In this document: piece after piece, positions 10,337 through 20,412 of the stretch
Layout of the letters: every line of letters begins with the position of its first letter
Numbering within the stretch: the first letter of the stretch is position 1
DNA from: Collybiopsis luxurians FD-317 M1
Lineage: Eukaryota; Basidiomycota; Agaricomycetes; Agaricales; Omphalotaceae
NCBI GenBank assembly: GCA_000827265.1
Contig: KN834771.1
Location: forward strand, 218,915-246,586
Reading direction: 5' to 3'
Length of the DNA stretch: 27,672 nucleotides
Made by a program: the position numbers and the translations under genes
The notes under the pieces: model-generated
Seen by the model: only the letters and a program-made list of their open reading frames with translations
Told to the model about the DNA's origin: nothing
The model's database searches: none

Positions 10337-11800
10337 GCTTTTATATACATTCATACTATTCATCTGTCAAATTACTATCTCCATTTAATACTGAAGATCA
10401 ATCTCTGACACCTTTATATGGTTGATGGTGTTCTTTTGCATTTGCCACTATAAGTTGACCTACTTCCAGTGCTGAGCGCTGAGTATGTATGTTGAATCAA
10501 ATACAAATTGCTTAGGGGGAACATGGGACAACTTCTAGAATCTCACTGTCAAAATGGCAAGTGCTGTGTTATATAAAAAAGAAAGCTCATGTCATAGAAT
10601 ACAGCAACCAGCTATTTGACAGGAGCATAACTTATATTCCATTGCAACACCTACAAAGGAATTAATTTATACAGTCACAATGAGGCAAAGACAACCTCAC
10701 CATCTGTTGAGTACCAAAGGACCATGAAACACTGCTCAAAGACCCAGATGTATCATAGTTTCTACTTCTGCCAGTGTTGATAAATCCTCTACCTGTACCA
10801 CATACATATCTTGCCCCTGATGCATCTCTAAAGTGATAGTCCTAGTGTGTGTGTCAAATACTGTGAGGTAAGCATCTGCCAAAGTCTTCCAGCTCAACAT
10901 TGGCCTGAATTGTGAAAGGGAGAGTCACATTTCTTTTTGCTCCTGCCTGGACCTGCGGGCTGCAATGAAACAGGATATGAAGAGTACATGTAGTTCATAA
11001 GTTACCATCTGGTGGTACAAAGGGTAGGACTTTATCGCAATTCCAGCATTGCAAACTGAAATAAGTGATAAGACATGCAGCACAAGGAATGCCCAGTTGA
11101 TGTACCAAATGAGAGGGCACAGTCTGAGAAAATGTGAGGGCAGTTAAAGTTGAGAGAGTTCCTGTCAACCAAAATAAAGATGAGAGGAAAATAATGAGGG
11201 GCATGATTCACACCTGAGAGCTTTGCATTGGTTTCAATCCTCCCTCAGACATTACTGAATATGATGCCACCATTCCAGCGAGAAAGTAGACTTGGTAGTG
11301 TTGAGGAACTCAATGAGAAAGTTCACATTTATTTACAATTTGCCTTGTATTCATTGACTATGCCAAAGTAAATTTCATTTTATTGCATTGAACACCTATC
11401 TTGCACCAAGGTAATAAGGGTCTACTGCAGCTCCTGCACTAGAGCCAAAGTTTCTGGTAGAGTTGAAATTTGTCCCAATGACACTGAGCACCTTTTTCAG
11501 TTAGGAAAGTGGAATCACAACATTGCAGAGGGCAACAGTGGCATCCAGCATTGAGTCTCCTTGGAGAGCTAAACCAAATGGAAATTAGCAGAATAGAATG
11601 GCAACTTATGATAGGGCTATGCACTTGATAATTGATGTCAAAGTTATCTTTGACGGTAACAGTAGACACTGTTTCAAGATACCCATGTAGCATATCATTG
11701 AAAATTTGTGAAGAAGCAGATGCTAGCAGTATTAAGCAATGAACAGAATATTCTTGTGGATGTGGACATCGGTAGCACTAGATCTTCAGAAATTAGGCTC
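10337..11800 (-). pseudogene. AP-3 complex mu subunit pseudogene, copy 1
   Basis: AP-3 mu is the medium subunit of the heterotetrameric AP-3 adaptor, which sorts cargo from Golgi/endosomes to the vacuole. On the minus strand, N- to C-terminal blocks are visible in order: TVSTVTVKDNFDINYQ (about 11680-11633), GRIETNAKLSG after restoring one stop (about 11255-11215), NCPHIFSDC, then LQCWNCDKVLPFVPPDG (the F-x-P-P-D-G hallmark of the mu homology domain), QAGAKRNVTLPFTIQANVEL, RTITLEMHQGQ and finally HHQPYKGVR (about 10430-10403). These match the known AP-3 mu order. Introns at 11056-11105 and 11162-11213 keep GT-AG ends. Stops and several frameshifts make it a pseudogene. The N-terminal exon is absent. 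Confidence 0.85.
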
Positions 11801-12600
11801 AAAACCCTGTTCTCAAAAACTCATGCATACAAGTCATAAACTATACAAGGTAAAACTCTCTCCTCTCTCTCCTTCTTTCTTCTTTCAATTTGTAAAAATT
11901 TGAAAAAACTGCAGTCTCAGACAAAGACCATAAACCATGAAACAGATGTCACATCCATCAAACTGTTCTGTGCAATGACTGTACTGTGTTTTCAGATACC
12001 AATCACTTGTTTGACTTTGGCAGGTCTGGTTTGGTCTGGTTTGGTGTGTTGTACCCATCCCTCCCTTGAGAAACAGGGGCATTGCCATTGCCTTGCACCA
12101 TAATGATCACAGATGTGTTAGGGCAGTAGCTCTGCAAGTCTCAGTTGTCAGTGTTTTGTGGCTTTCACTTTGATGAAGTATTTACACTGAATGTGACTGG
12201 TCTGGAAAAGTCAGCATTCATATACCCCAAATGGTCACCAAATGCATACTTGTGCTGTTTTATTGAATGTCATTTTGGGAAGATCCAATGCTGAGAAAAC
12301 TCAGCATTGAAGAGACATGGTGTGGTTTAAATACCGCCCTTCTCCTGATACATGATTGTTGCATGAACAATGCTTGTGATAAGGCACAACCTGATGACTG
12401 GTAACAGCCCATCCAGTTTCTTTCTCAGCTTACCCCCAACCAACTTGTTCCCTGTTCCCCAGTCAGAGCTAATACAAGGTGGTCTGTGGTCATGGGGTTT
12501 AGCTGAAGTAGGATGCCACATGAAGAAATACCACTGCATTGGCTCAATTAATCTATTGGCCATATAGAGTAGATGATCTACAGAGACTGTGTGATAACAG
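11800..12600. other. No supportable gene; one hairpin and a short GGTCTGGTTT repeat
   Basis: The stretch carries a short direct repeat of GGTCTGGTTT near 12023-12045 and the hairpin at 12286-12309. Opposed frames at 11885-12103 and 12327-12567 overlap each other almost exactly and have no family resemblance. Confidence 0.4.
12286..12309. repeat. Perfect 10-bp hairpin
   Basis: CAATGCTGAG, an AAAA loop, and CTCAGCATTG. The stem is perfect. No U-tract or gene end is adjacent, so a terminator role is not supported. Confidence 0.7.
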
Positions 12601-13110
12601 CAGGTCCAATGACTGTGGCATGTTGGTAAGCCACTTCATGTTTGCCTTCTGGATATAAGCTTTCACTGTCAAGAGGTACAAGGATCATTAGCATTCATGA
12701 TATAGAACAAAGAAAGTAAATAATGTACTGAATGAAGGATCAATCTTGCTAGCTCGAGTGAATTCCTTGAGCACCTCTGGGAAAGCAGCTAGCTTCATAT
12801 GAGGACCTGCACAATTATTGCATCCTTGTGTGTGAGAAGGGTCACACTTGGTGGCTTCTTCATATGACTCGGCATTCAAGATTGAGACTGGATCAAGACA
12901 GATAAGCTAAAACCATAGCTGCAGTTGCCACCGCTAATGGCGAAGCCCAAGGGCTACTCAGTTTTTGAGTACTTTGGCTGGAGCCTGAGATGACAAAGTC
13001 TGTCTTGCTGCGGCTTTGGATGTTTGAGTTAGTGGACTGGTAAAATGAGTGCTTGAAGCCAACTCTGGAGCAAGTTCATTGCTGGAAGCCTTTTTAGTCA
13101 AAGAAAAGGC
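12600..13110 (-). pseudogene. Decayed low-complexity gene plus Sti1-like TPR segment, copy c
   Basis: Direct repeat of the region at 8262-8760. From 13110 leftward on the minus strand come KKASSNELAPELASSTHF, SPLTQTSKAAARQTLSSQ and APAKVL. Then comes the TPR segment ESYEEATKCDPSHTQGC, NNCAGPHMKLAAFPEVLKEF, SKIDPSFS, an intron (12666-12728) and KAYIQKANMK. The match to Sti1/HOP TPR repeats (Y-x-E-A-I-K-R-D-P, N-R-A, K-L-x-A-F-P-E-A-L-K, A-I-x-x-D-P-x-F, K-A-Y-I-R-K-A) is clear, with Arg positions changed to Cys or Gln. The fragment is partial, and the LINE's 3' end abuts it. Confidence 0.7.
12666..12728 (-). other. Intron in the TPR segment, copy c
   Basis: GTACAT donor, branch-like TGCTAATG and CTCTTGACAG acceptor on the minus strand, 63 nt. 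Its position in the Sti1-like reading frame, between D-P-S-F-S and K-A-Y-I, equals that of the copy b intron. Confidence 0.65.
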
Positions 13111-14339
13111 AGATAGGATAGGATATTAAATTATCCTGGGGAGGTCCAATTCCTGAATGACCAGTTTACATTACAGCATTATCTTTGTACAATGTATAGG
13201 TATGGAACACACACACTCCTATTACAGGGGGGTGAGGTACACACTTGACATCCATGAGATACTAGCCAGCTTGGCCTAGTTCACACCCCGCAGCATGACA
13301 TATTCTTCCCTGCCTCAGATATGCATGATGAAGAACAGAAGTTCATACTACCACCCACTGCAAGAAAAGGAATGGCCTCCATAGAATGCTAGGGTAAATC
13401 CAAACCTCTTATATAGGCATAACTGCTCTGCAACCAATGGTCAGGAAGTTTGAACTGCTCTGAAAGTGCACCTTCCTCACTTCCAGAAACAAAAACCCAT
13501 GCTACTGTGTGTGAATCAGCACACCAACATTCCTGGGTACAGTTGAGCAACTCCTGAACTTAAATTTCATTATCTGGTCTGAAAATTTCAGAGCTGTAGA
13601 AGATTTGAAGAATATCATAACACAACTTTGCCAATAATTCAGTAACACTTCTATACACTAATTATGCTCTGAAAAGCTCCCAAGCATCTGTAAAAACATG
13701 GACATACTGCGGGATCTCTCTAATGCCTTTCCTCATGAATAAGTTCCTTATCTGGATCAACTGTACATTCCCTTTACATTCAAACAATACATAAGCAGGC
13801 TCCTCAACTGCAACTTGGTAAATGTGACAAAGTCTTTTGTGTCTGGGTAATGCAGGTCTGTTTTATTCATTCTGTCTCAAACATTCAATTGCCAATTGAT
13901 GGTTACCTGTCACAATCTGTATCAAAGCTTTTCAATGATGGCTAGTGGGGACTTGCAAATAATGTCAGAAAGCTAAGACCTGCATTGTCAATTTTTTCTA
14001 TTTCCTGTCCCATTCCATTCTTCCCTTCAATGAATCTGCTGTCCTAGGGCTCATTGTAATTTTAACCTGCAAATATTTCCTCATAGACATCTCCACTTCC
14101 TCCATCACACTTTGCAAGTGTCCCATTGTCAAATCTCCAAAACAGGGTACACTCCAGTTAGTTCACAGGTATAGGGAGCTTATCTAACACCTGATAAGTT
14201 TCCATGATAACAAAATCATTTCCATCCTGGGCCAGTTGATAAGCTTCTTGAAAGGCTTTCCATGCCAAATGATTGTGTGGGAGCTGAACAAGGTATTGCA
14301 TATTCTTAAGAAGCAAAAGGACAGTGACAGGTATCAGTG

Positions 14340-15210
14340 TGTTTAATAAAAACTACCTGGGTTCAGTTAGGCAGGTGCATTAGATGCGGTATCATAAAGA
14401 TGCAAGGCACTAACTAGGACTGTGAGTTCATTTGGCCTTTAAAGTAATCAGTGGGTGTAATTCGGTTCTGGTAAATCTGTAGACTGGTTGGTACTGGTAT
14501 TCGGTGATGGTAACTTGACTTGGTGGACTTTCTTTTAATATATAACTTTCAGTAACTGGTAAACATGAGCCTGAAACAACTAACCACCCTGAGACTAGCT
14601 TGCTTAGACTGCAATAAACTTGACAGTGTAAAATGGTAGCTCAAACTACTAGCCTCTCAGTAGGTCTAGCTAGCTTAAACAGTATAACTTGACTTGGACT
14701 TTGACTTTAGAACTTAAATCTAACCAACTAGTACAACTGGATTCACTGATACAGCTTGCACAAAGCTCTTAGAAAGTAAGTGTAAGGTAAAACTTTATAT
14801 TTGGAAGTAGGTAAAGAGTGGGGGAGAAAGGATTGATTTTTTTTTAAGGCTAAAAATCCCCAAGTATTTATATTACAAGATTATATTACTTCCTATTTAA
14901 GCAATTTGACTCATAATGACTCCAATTGACTCTAGTTGACTCCACTTAAAATTTTCAAAAGCTTCATTAGCCTTTTATAGTATTCATGACTCATTTTCAA
15001 AAGCTTTATTAGCCTTTTATAGTATTCATGACTCATTTTGAGTCAAGTTAATTTATTTAGAGTCATTCTGACTCATTTTAATATGACCTGAGCTCTATGA
15101 GTAAGCAGAATAATCTTAATTCTCCTACCTTATCTTATCAGGGAGTTCTCTAGAGATCTTTACTCTCTGAAAATATTTCTAATAATTATTTAATTATTTA
15201 CTGGTAATTT
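14340..15210. mobile_element. Noncoding insertion inside the LINE (possible solo LTR)
   Basis: The LINE frame stops near 15210 and resumes near 14330, with about 0.85 kb of unrelated, AT-rich, noncoding sequence between. It holds scattered TTGACTC and GACTCA words and a 42-bp tandem duplication. Length and lack of coding capacity fit a solo LTR or a non-autonomous element. I could not define TG...CA ends or a target duplication, so edges are approximate. Confidence 0.45.
14951..15034. repeat. Tandem duplication of 42 bp
   Basis: Two 42-bp units, 14951-14992 and 14993-15034, differ at one position (C/T). Each contains AGCCTTTTATAGTATTCATG. It lies inside the insertion that splits the LINE. 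Confidence 0.95.
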
Positions 15211-15853
15211 CTTGAAACAGGAATGGCTCCTGACAACAGTTCTATATCTGATTGGCTATACCACAGTCTCAGTGAATAGTAATTCCAAAGGAGAGTGTTT
15301 CTGTTGGAAAAGAACTCTTCATAAATACTTATGCTGTATGTCTTCCAGGTCTTTTCTATAAGTATCAACTGTATCTGGAATAAGCTCCACTCCATTTTTC
15401 AAATATGTATCAACACACCCAAAGTAGAAACTGATCAAGTCCCATAATGGAATGTCATCTCCAATAGATGTCCTAGCATGCAAGACTGCCCCGACTGCTT
15501 TGGTGGCTTTCTTGGCAAATTGATTGTAATGCTTCCTGAATGCATTCCTTTGGGAAGACTGAAAGTATACTCCAATGTATTTAATTTCCTCTTCCATCAT
15601 CATAGTCTTATCCTGAAGCTGGAAGGATAATCCTGCTGTCTTACCAATGCAAACACACAAAGGAGAACGGTGAATACAAATCAATTTAATGGCACAAAAG
15701 AAAACACTAGATCTATACAAGACTATACTACACAAATTATACAAAAGAACTGACAGAAGTGCAAACTGAGAAAACCCAAGGACTGGTTAAGCCTGTTTAT
15801 TTGCAAATACAGAAGCCACATCTAATGGGAGAAGCAATTGTACTTACACCATA

Positions 15854-18053
15854 TCATAATCCAGTCACTTTCCCAGCTTTCAGTCTCCTTTTAGGGTGAA
15901 CAATAATGCTCCAGTTTATCCTGCTGGCTGTGGTCTGGCTGCTTCTCTGTATTTGAGTTTTAGCCTTTTTGGTCAAACAAGGAAGTTCTGGATCATCATT
16001 GTCAGCTTGGCATTTGACTCCCATTTCCAGGAATTCCACCTCTATGTCAACAGGAGTTGCACTTTTGGCTCAGGTATCACTGGAAGAAGCAGATGCTGAA
16101 GGCACAGATGTACCCATGTCTGAAGGTGCTGGGGAAGGCAGGGAAATCAAATGAGGTGCAGAGGGTTCAGGAGGAGGATACAGATGGATGATGTTGAGCA
16201 GGACATTGAGAAAGTGTGGCAATTGGGGCAATTGGAAGGATGTCAGGATCAGACCTAGGTACAATAGCTCTGGATGAAGGTCCTGCCAGTAGAGTGGGTG
16301 TAGCGGTAATGGCTACTTCCTCTACTGTATCAGATGCCCCCAGTTTCAAAAATCAGAAAGGAGTACCAAACTTCTTCAGGTGTTTGGCTGTCAGGAAGGC
16401 TTCTCCTGTGCTGAGTTCTTCAGGATGTTTGAGAGGCACCACAAATGGATAAATTTGACTGTCATAGAACCAGGCGGGATTCTGACTGAGGTCCTTTTAT
16501 GGTACCTTTGCGCCATCATTGAATTGATAACCTAGAGGCTGAACACCAGTGCCTGCAATCAATGAATGCAATCAGGGAGTTTGATCTGACACTTATGCCA
16601 AAGCTCATTGAAATACTGCAACAAGAATTCCTTGACCTGATCACCTCTCACACTGCTCAATAAACAGAAAAATCAGAAGCCCTTCATCACTGTACTGGAG
16701 ATTGCTGTGATGGGACCTTTAAGGCAAAACAGAGTCTATCCAGTTCTTGAAATGACCCATGACATTGTTCTGAAATGATGTCAATTTTATGTGCTCATAT
16801 TGCTAGCCACTTGACCAGAAATATGGCCACCCAATACTCACCTTGATATTCACATGCATCTGGCTTAGGTCCAGGTTAGTTGCAATAGTGTTGAACAGTG
16901 GCTGCTTGTTTTTTAGAAGATCAAAAATTTTGTCCACCATTCTTTTCCTGACATCTGCCAGGGATTTTGAGCCTTCAGTTGGCAGTTTATTGCTGTTGAG
17001 ATTGCTGTACAATTCAAAAACCTTTGCCTCAAAAGTGGGAAGGTAAACTTTTGCAATAACTCTTTGGACACTCATCAATGTCATTTTTGGTACTCTTGGT
17101 GTGTCTTCCTCCAGCTACTGTCTAAATGTCCACTGCTGGAGGTATCTGTGCATTTGCAGCATTCCCAGATACTGCTGCTACCTGGGAATCTGGATTTCTA
17201 ACTACCTCCCCAGGCACAAGATTTGTTAAACACAGTGGAGGGGGTCTATTAGAGTGAGGAGCAGTCCCATGCTGAGGTACCCCACAAGTGCTAGTAGAAT
17301 GACCACCACAACTACTGCGACAAGCTGGCATAATAGAAGTTGGAGGTGATGAAGAAGGATTGAAAAGGTGAAAAAATGATGAGGAGTATGTTTGATCCCA
17401 TAAATTGAACATGATCCCTAAGCAAGTAAGGATATTGCCTGAAAGTTTCAGATTTCTTTTCCAGGGGCCTATGGATTGCTACATGGCACAACAAATTCAC
17501 ATCAACCTGGATACATCATCCTGCAATTGACGGACAGAAAAATATCTTGCTCAACTCCCACAGAAGCTGTTGACTGGAGACTGCTGACAGACCCAGACAG
17601 TTCACAAAAACAAACACAGGATCCACTCAATGAGGCCCTTCCACTGGCTGAAACTTCTAGATAGGCCATGAATGCACCATCCAATTTTCTAAGTGATCTG
17701 GAGGCCATTTGGCCATTTGGATCAGGGATCAGCGCTTCCTCAGGGCCACAAATATGCATACACACCCTGGGTGTTCTGGTCCATCCAGCTTAGACTTAGA
17801 ATACACCCCCAAGGCAAAGACACAAATTTCAAATCAAGTTCCAGGGCTACCACCAGAATACAGAGTCTTGTCTATCTAGTAATTGGTCTACACCAAGGTA
17901 ATCTACTGGCCACAGTATTAGAAGAAAGCAAAGAGAAATGAAAAGAAGAGTCCCACTCACCTTGTCTTCATCATTGCCATTGCTTTCAGACAATGATGCA
18001 GCATGATATGTTTCTCCTGTAGTAGCTACATCCTTCCCTCTGCTGTGCTCCAT
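15854..18053 (-). pseudogene. Decayed multi-exon gene of unknown function
   Basis: On the minus strand a convincing first exon (18053-17961, 31 codons) runs from ATG (MEHSRGKDVATTGETY...) to a perfect GTGAGT donor. Later exon-like stretches follow: LIPDPNGQMASRSLRKLDGA (about 17735-17675), NRPPPLCLTNLVPGEVVRNP (about 17240-17180), LADVRKRMVDKIFDLLKNKQ with a GTGAGT donor (about 16960-16840), LKHPEELSTGEAFLTA (about 16430-16385), PTLLAGPSSRAIVPRSDPDI (about 16300-16240) and a basic tail ending KRRLKAGKVTGL (about 15890-15855). Stops at former CGA/CAA codons interrupt it near 16720-16500. I recognise no domain. A transposon-encoded or repeated orphan gene is likely. Confidence 0.45.
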
Positions 18054-18059
18054 TATGAA

Positions 18060-18680
18060 ACAAGAGTTGCACCTGATAAACTAGGATACAATCCTCTCAG
18101 TAGTCAGAATCACTGTTACAGTGTTATACATACCAAATTTTAGTCACTTTGCTTTGTTCTCAGGATTGGACATGTAACTGCGGCTATTGAAATACAGTTA
18201 TGAAGGAGTAAACTACCAAAAAAACAGGCAAGAAAGACTGACTGTCTAATAAATGTCCAATGAAACAGGTAACCAATATCCCCTGGTGTTGTGGAGCCTG
18301 TAGTGTGGAAGTGTGGAATCTAATACGGCGGCCTGTCATGTTTCAAAGGGCAAATTGGTACATCCAAAGTGAAGTGGCCATGACAGAGTTCAGTTGTCCT
18401 TACCATCTTCTTCCACTACTACCATTCCCCCACCTTTCCTGTCCTACTTCTCTCCCTCCCCCTCCTGTCTTTGCTGTTTTTACTGCCCAGTGGTCTATGC
18501 AAATTGTTGTGTGATAGTTTGAGGTACTGGTGGTGGGATAGTATTGATGACCCCAGCTTGGTCAATGAGTAGCTTTTATGCAATTCATGAAAGGTACTCA
18601 GGTGGAATGGGATGGTTCACAATTACACATCTGTGAGTGTATTCCTATCTTCTAGTTTTTCTCGCCTGATGCGCTGCGGT
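18060..18680. other. No supportable gene; edge of the CpG-poor domain
   Basis: Contains a pyrimidine-rich block (18400-18475) with short frames that reflect it. It may be the promoter side of the minus-strand gene whose ATG is at 18053, but no TATA box is evident. Confidence 0.35.
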
Positions 18681-18764
18681 AGTGTAACCAGCTTTTGGGG
18701 TTTGGCCAACTTGGGTTGTCATTTTGGTGTACTGCACTGTTCCATTGGCCAACTTTGGTTGTTG

Positions 18765-18905
18765 ACCCAAACTGTGTAGTTTAACTGGTTTTGGAAGTTT
18801 AACTGGTTTTGGTGGATTAACCGGATTAACGGTTTTGGTAGATTAACCGATTGCTAGTAGTAGATAAACCGGTCCTGGTCTTTTGACGCAGCTCGGTGGT
18901 TTAAC
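18765..18905. repeat. Degenerate GTTTAACTGGTTTTGG repeats at the domain boundary
   Basis: A 16-21 bp motif recurs four to five times: GTTTAACTGGTTTTGG twice near 18779-18811, then GATTAACCGG, GATTAACGGTTTTGG, GATTAACCGA and GATAAACCGG. Earlier words such as GGCCAACTTGGGTTG (18702-18719) resemble it. CG appears freely (AACCGG, AACGG). The array marks the change from CpG-poor to CpG-normal sequence. Confidence 0.7.
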
Positions 18906-18909
18906 GCAG

Positions 18910-19860
18910 TTAATCAGGTGATGATTTGTGTTCATTCATACTCATTTAATAAAGTACAAAATACTGCAAATGGATATTTGAGGAGCAGATCAACAGGTTT
19001 CAACCAGGATAAACCTGTTAATCCCAGGTTTAACAAGAATTAATGGATACATGGATTAACTGAATTTTTATGTGAATGAAGCATTTGGCAGGGGTGGATT
19101 AACCGGGCTTATCTTATTTTATAAGTCATACAGATCGACGTTTAGTTATAGATATGTATGTAATGTCTGAGCCTCCATCCTTGCAGAACACACAAATCTT
19201 CAACCGACACCATCACTGAGTGATCAGGTTTAGATGGGCAATATTTACCATTTACCTATGGTTTGAAAAAATCAGGCTGGCAAGAACTACGGATTAGTTG
19301 ACATTGTTATACAGCGTGTTTACACTGTGCAACAGATGTTTTACTCAGAACTGTTTAATCATAGAGAAGTGATATGTTTTATGGTTATTTCTAAGTTACA
19401 AAATGAATCAACAGAGAGTTGGTTGTATCAATAGCAGCCACGGAAGGAAACCGGCTCTATTGCGAAATTTGCACGTGGCTTTCTTATCAAGCAATTTCGA
19501 CATGATTGGTCCAACTTTAAGTGCCCGTTGATGCTCGAACGCCACCATCAATCATTGATAGAGAAGAGGTTTATTGTGCACTGGAAAAAGAACAAACTTG
19601 GAGAGTTAGAAATCAAATTCCGATTTGTTTTTTCTTCTGAATTCAAGAGAACTACAAGTAACTTTTTTAATCATTTAATGTGGCATTTATTGTGACATCA
19701 CTCTGAAGCACATGATCGGGTTGAATCCACCTGACACCGATGCAAACAAGGCACAACAAATTTTAATTTAACCTTTCCGACCTCTACTTTGGCACCCCCA
19801 CTTTCCATTCCCGCCATCACCTCAAACTGTTTCCCCCCATTTTTTTTTCTACAATCCAAG
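18910..19860. other. Intergenic region, no supportable gene
   Basis: Rich in GGTTTAACA/GGATTAAC words up to about 19110, then ordinary AT-rich intergenic sequence. No frame, inverted repeat or RNA motif stands out. It probably includes the upstream regulatory region of the gene starting at 20413. Confidence 0.4.
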
Positions 19861-19863
19861 CTT

Positions 19864-19870
19864 TATAAAG
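19864..19870 (+). promoter_or_regulatory. Candidate TATA box
   Basis: TATAAAG is followed after about 30-50 bp by a pyrimidine-rich patch (TCATCTCTTCTTTCTCTCC, 19895-19914), a common fungal transcription-start context. It lies about 545 bp upstream of the ATG at 20413, implying a long, probably spliced 5' UTR. No transcript data support it. Confidence 0.35.
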
Positions 19871-20345
19871 GTGAGCTTCAATCCTATTGAAGATTCATCT
19901 CTTCTTTCTCTCCATTTTAACCCAATGTGGATCTTGGGCCTGTCCCAGAAGCTGCGAAGCGTGAATCGTGCATGATGCAACCAAGTTGCAACGGCAACTG
20001 CACTGATAGCGGCCTGTCAGTTGGTACAAAGTTGATATACTCTTTGTTTTTATGTTGAACCATTCATGCTCTCTAGCATTATCCATTTCGTTTTTAGTAT
20101 TTTTTTTTGCCTGTTCCTCTTTGTCTGTTCTTTGTTTCTATTCTTTGTTTGTCTTGTTGTGTTCATTACACTCTAGAATTGCGTTATTGATTTTTTTGCT
20201 GGTGTTCCCCTGTCTCAATCACGGAATGTTTTTATTTATTTCTACTTCTATAACAAACTTCAAATTCCAAATTCCATAGTCAGCTAACCAGCCTCTTCTG
20301 AAAAGGTCACCTAAACAAGATTTCTTAGTAGCACATCCAACAAAT

Positions 20346-20412
20346 GTATATATCAACAATTGCCGCCCGTTGATCATAACTACAGTCTAACCAAAACTAT
20401 TTTTGTTTTCAG
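20346..20412 (+). other. Probable 5' UTR intron
   Basis: GTATAT donor, TCTAACC branch-like site (about 20386) and TTTTGTTTTCAG acceptor, 67 nt, ending exactly before the ATG at 20413. If real, translation begins at the first base of the next exon. Confidence 0.4.

Larger units (their letters stand above)
13110..15800 (-). mobile_element. LINE (non-LTR retrotransposon) 3' fragment, interrupted
   Basis: The minus strand encodes the C-terminal half of a LINE reverse-transcriptase polyprotein. The first part, 15744-15319, contains IGKTAGLSFQLQDKTMMM, then IKYIGVYFQSSQRN, AVGAVLHARTSIGDDIPLW and ELIPDTVDTYRKDLEDIQHK, followed (about 15270-15225) by a decayed T-E-T-x-x-x-P-I-R-Y-R block. After an insertion the frame resumes at about 14305 as MQYLVQLPHNHLAWKAFQEA, then ETYQVLDKLPIPV, and at about 13840-13770 LCHIYQVAVEEPAYVLFEC, the Cys/His-finger region. 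The second Cys and the His of the finger are Tyr here, so the element is dead. The 3' end near 13110-13125 has short ATCCT repeats resembling a LINE tail. The catalytic part of the enzyme is missing. Confidence 0.75.
1..18650. other. CpG-depleted, transposon-rich domain (left)
   Basis: Reading the strand, CG dinucleotides occur only a few times per kilobase here. Between about 20.5 and 25.4 kb there are often several per 60-base line. TG and CA are in excess. This is the footprint expected from long-term cytosine methylation at CpG followed by deamination. All recognisable content is repeats, transposons or broken genes. The right edge is fairly sharp and lies close to 18.65 kb, where CG-containing words reappear (18661-18680). 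No base counts were computed; the contrast was judged by eye. Confidence 0.85.

Noticed and set aside
10337..11800. Classical RIP as the cause of CpG loss
   Set aside because: RIP would mutate both duplicated copies; the copy at 22.75-24.46 kb has normal CpG. Domain-restricted methylation fits better.
12286..12309. Hairpin as transcription terminator
   Set aside because: No gene ends here and no T-tract follows; this terminator type is bacterial.
18779..18860. Telomere-like repeat
   Set aside because: The motif is longer and more irregular than fungal TTAGGG arrays and lies between genes.
20052..20279. Hydrophobic 76-codon frame, possible membrane peptide
   Set aside because: It lies in a T-rich stretch of the probable 5' UTR. 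The hydrophobicity follows from TTT/CTT-type codons, and there is no splice link to the downstream gene.
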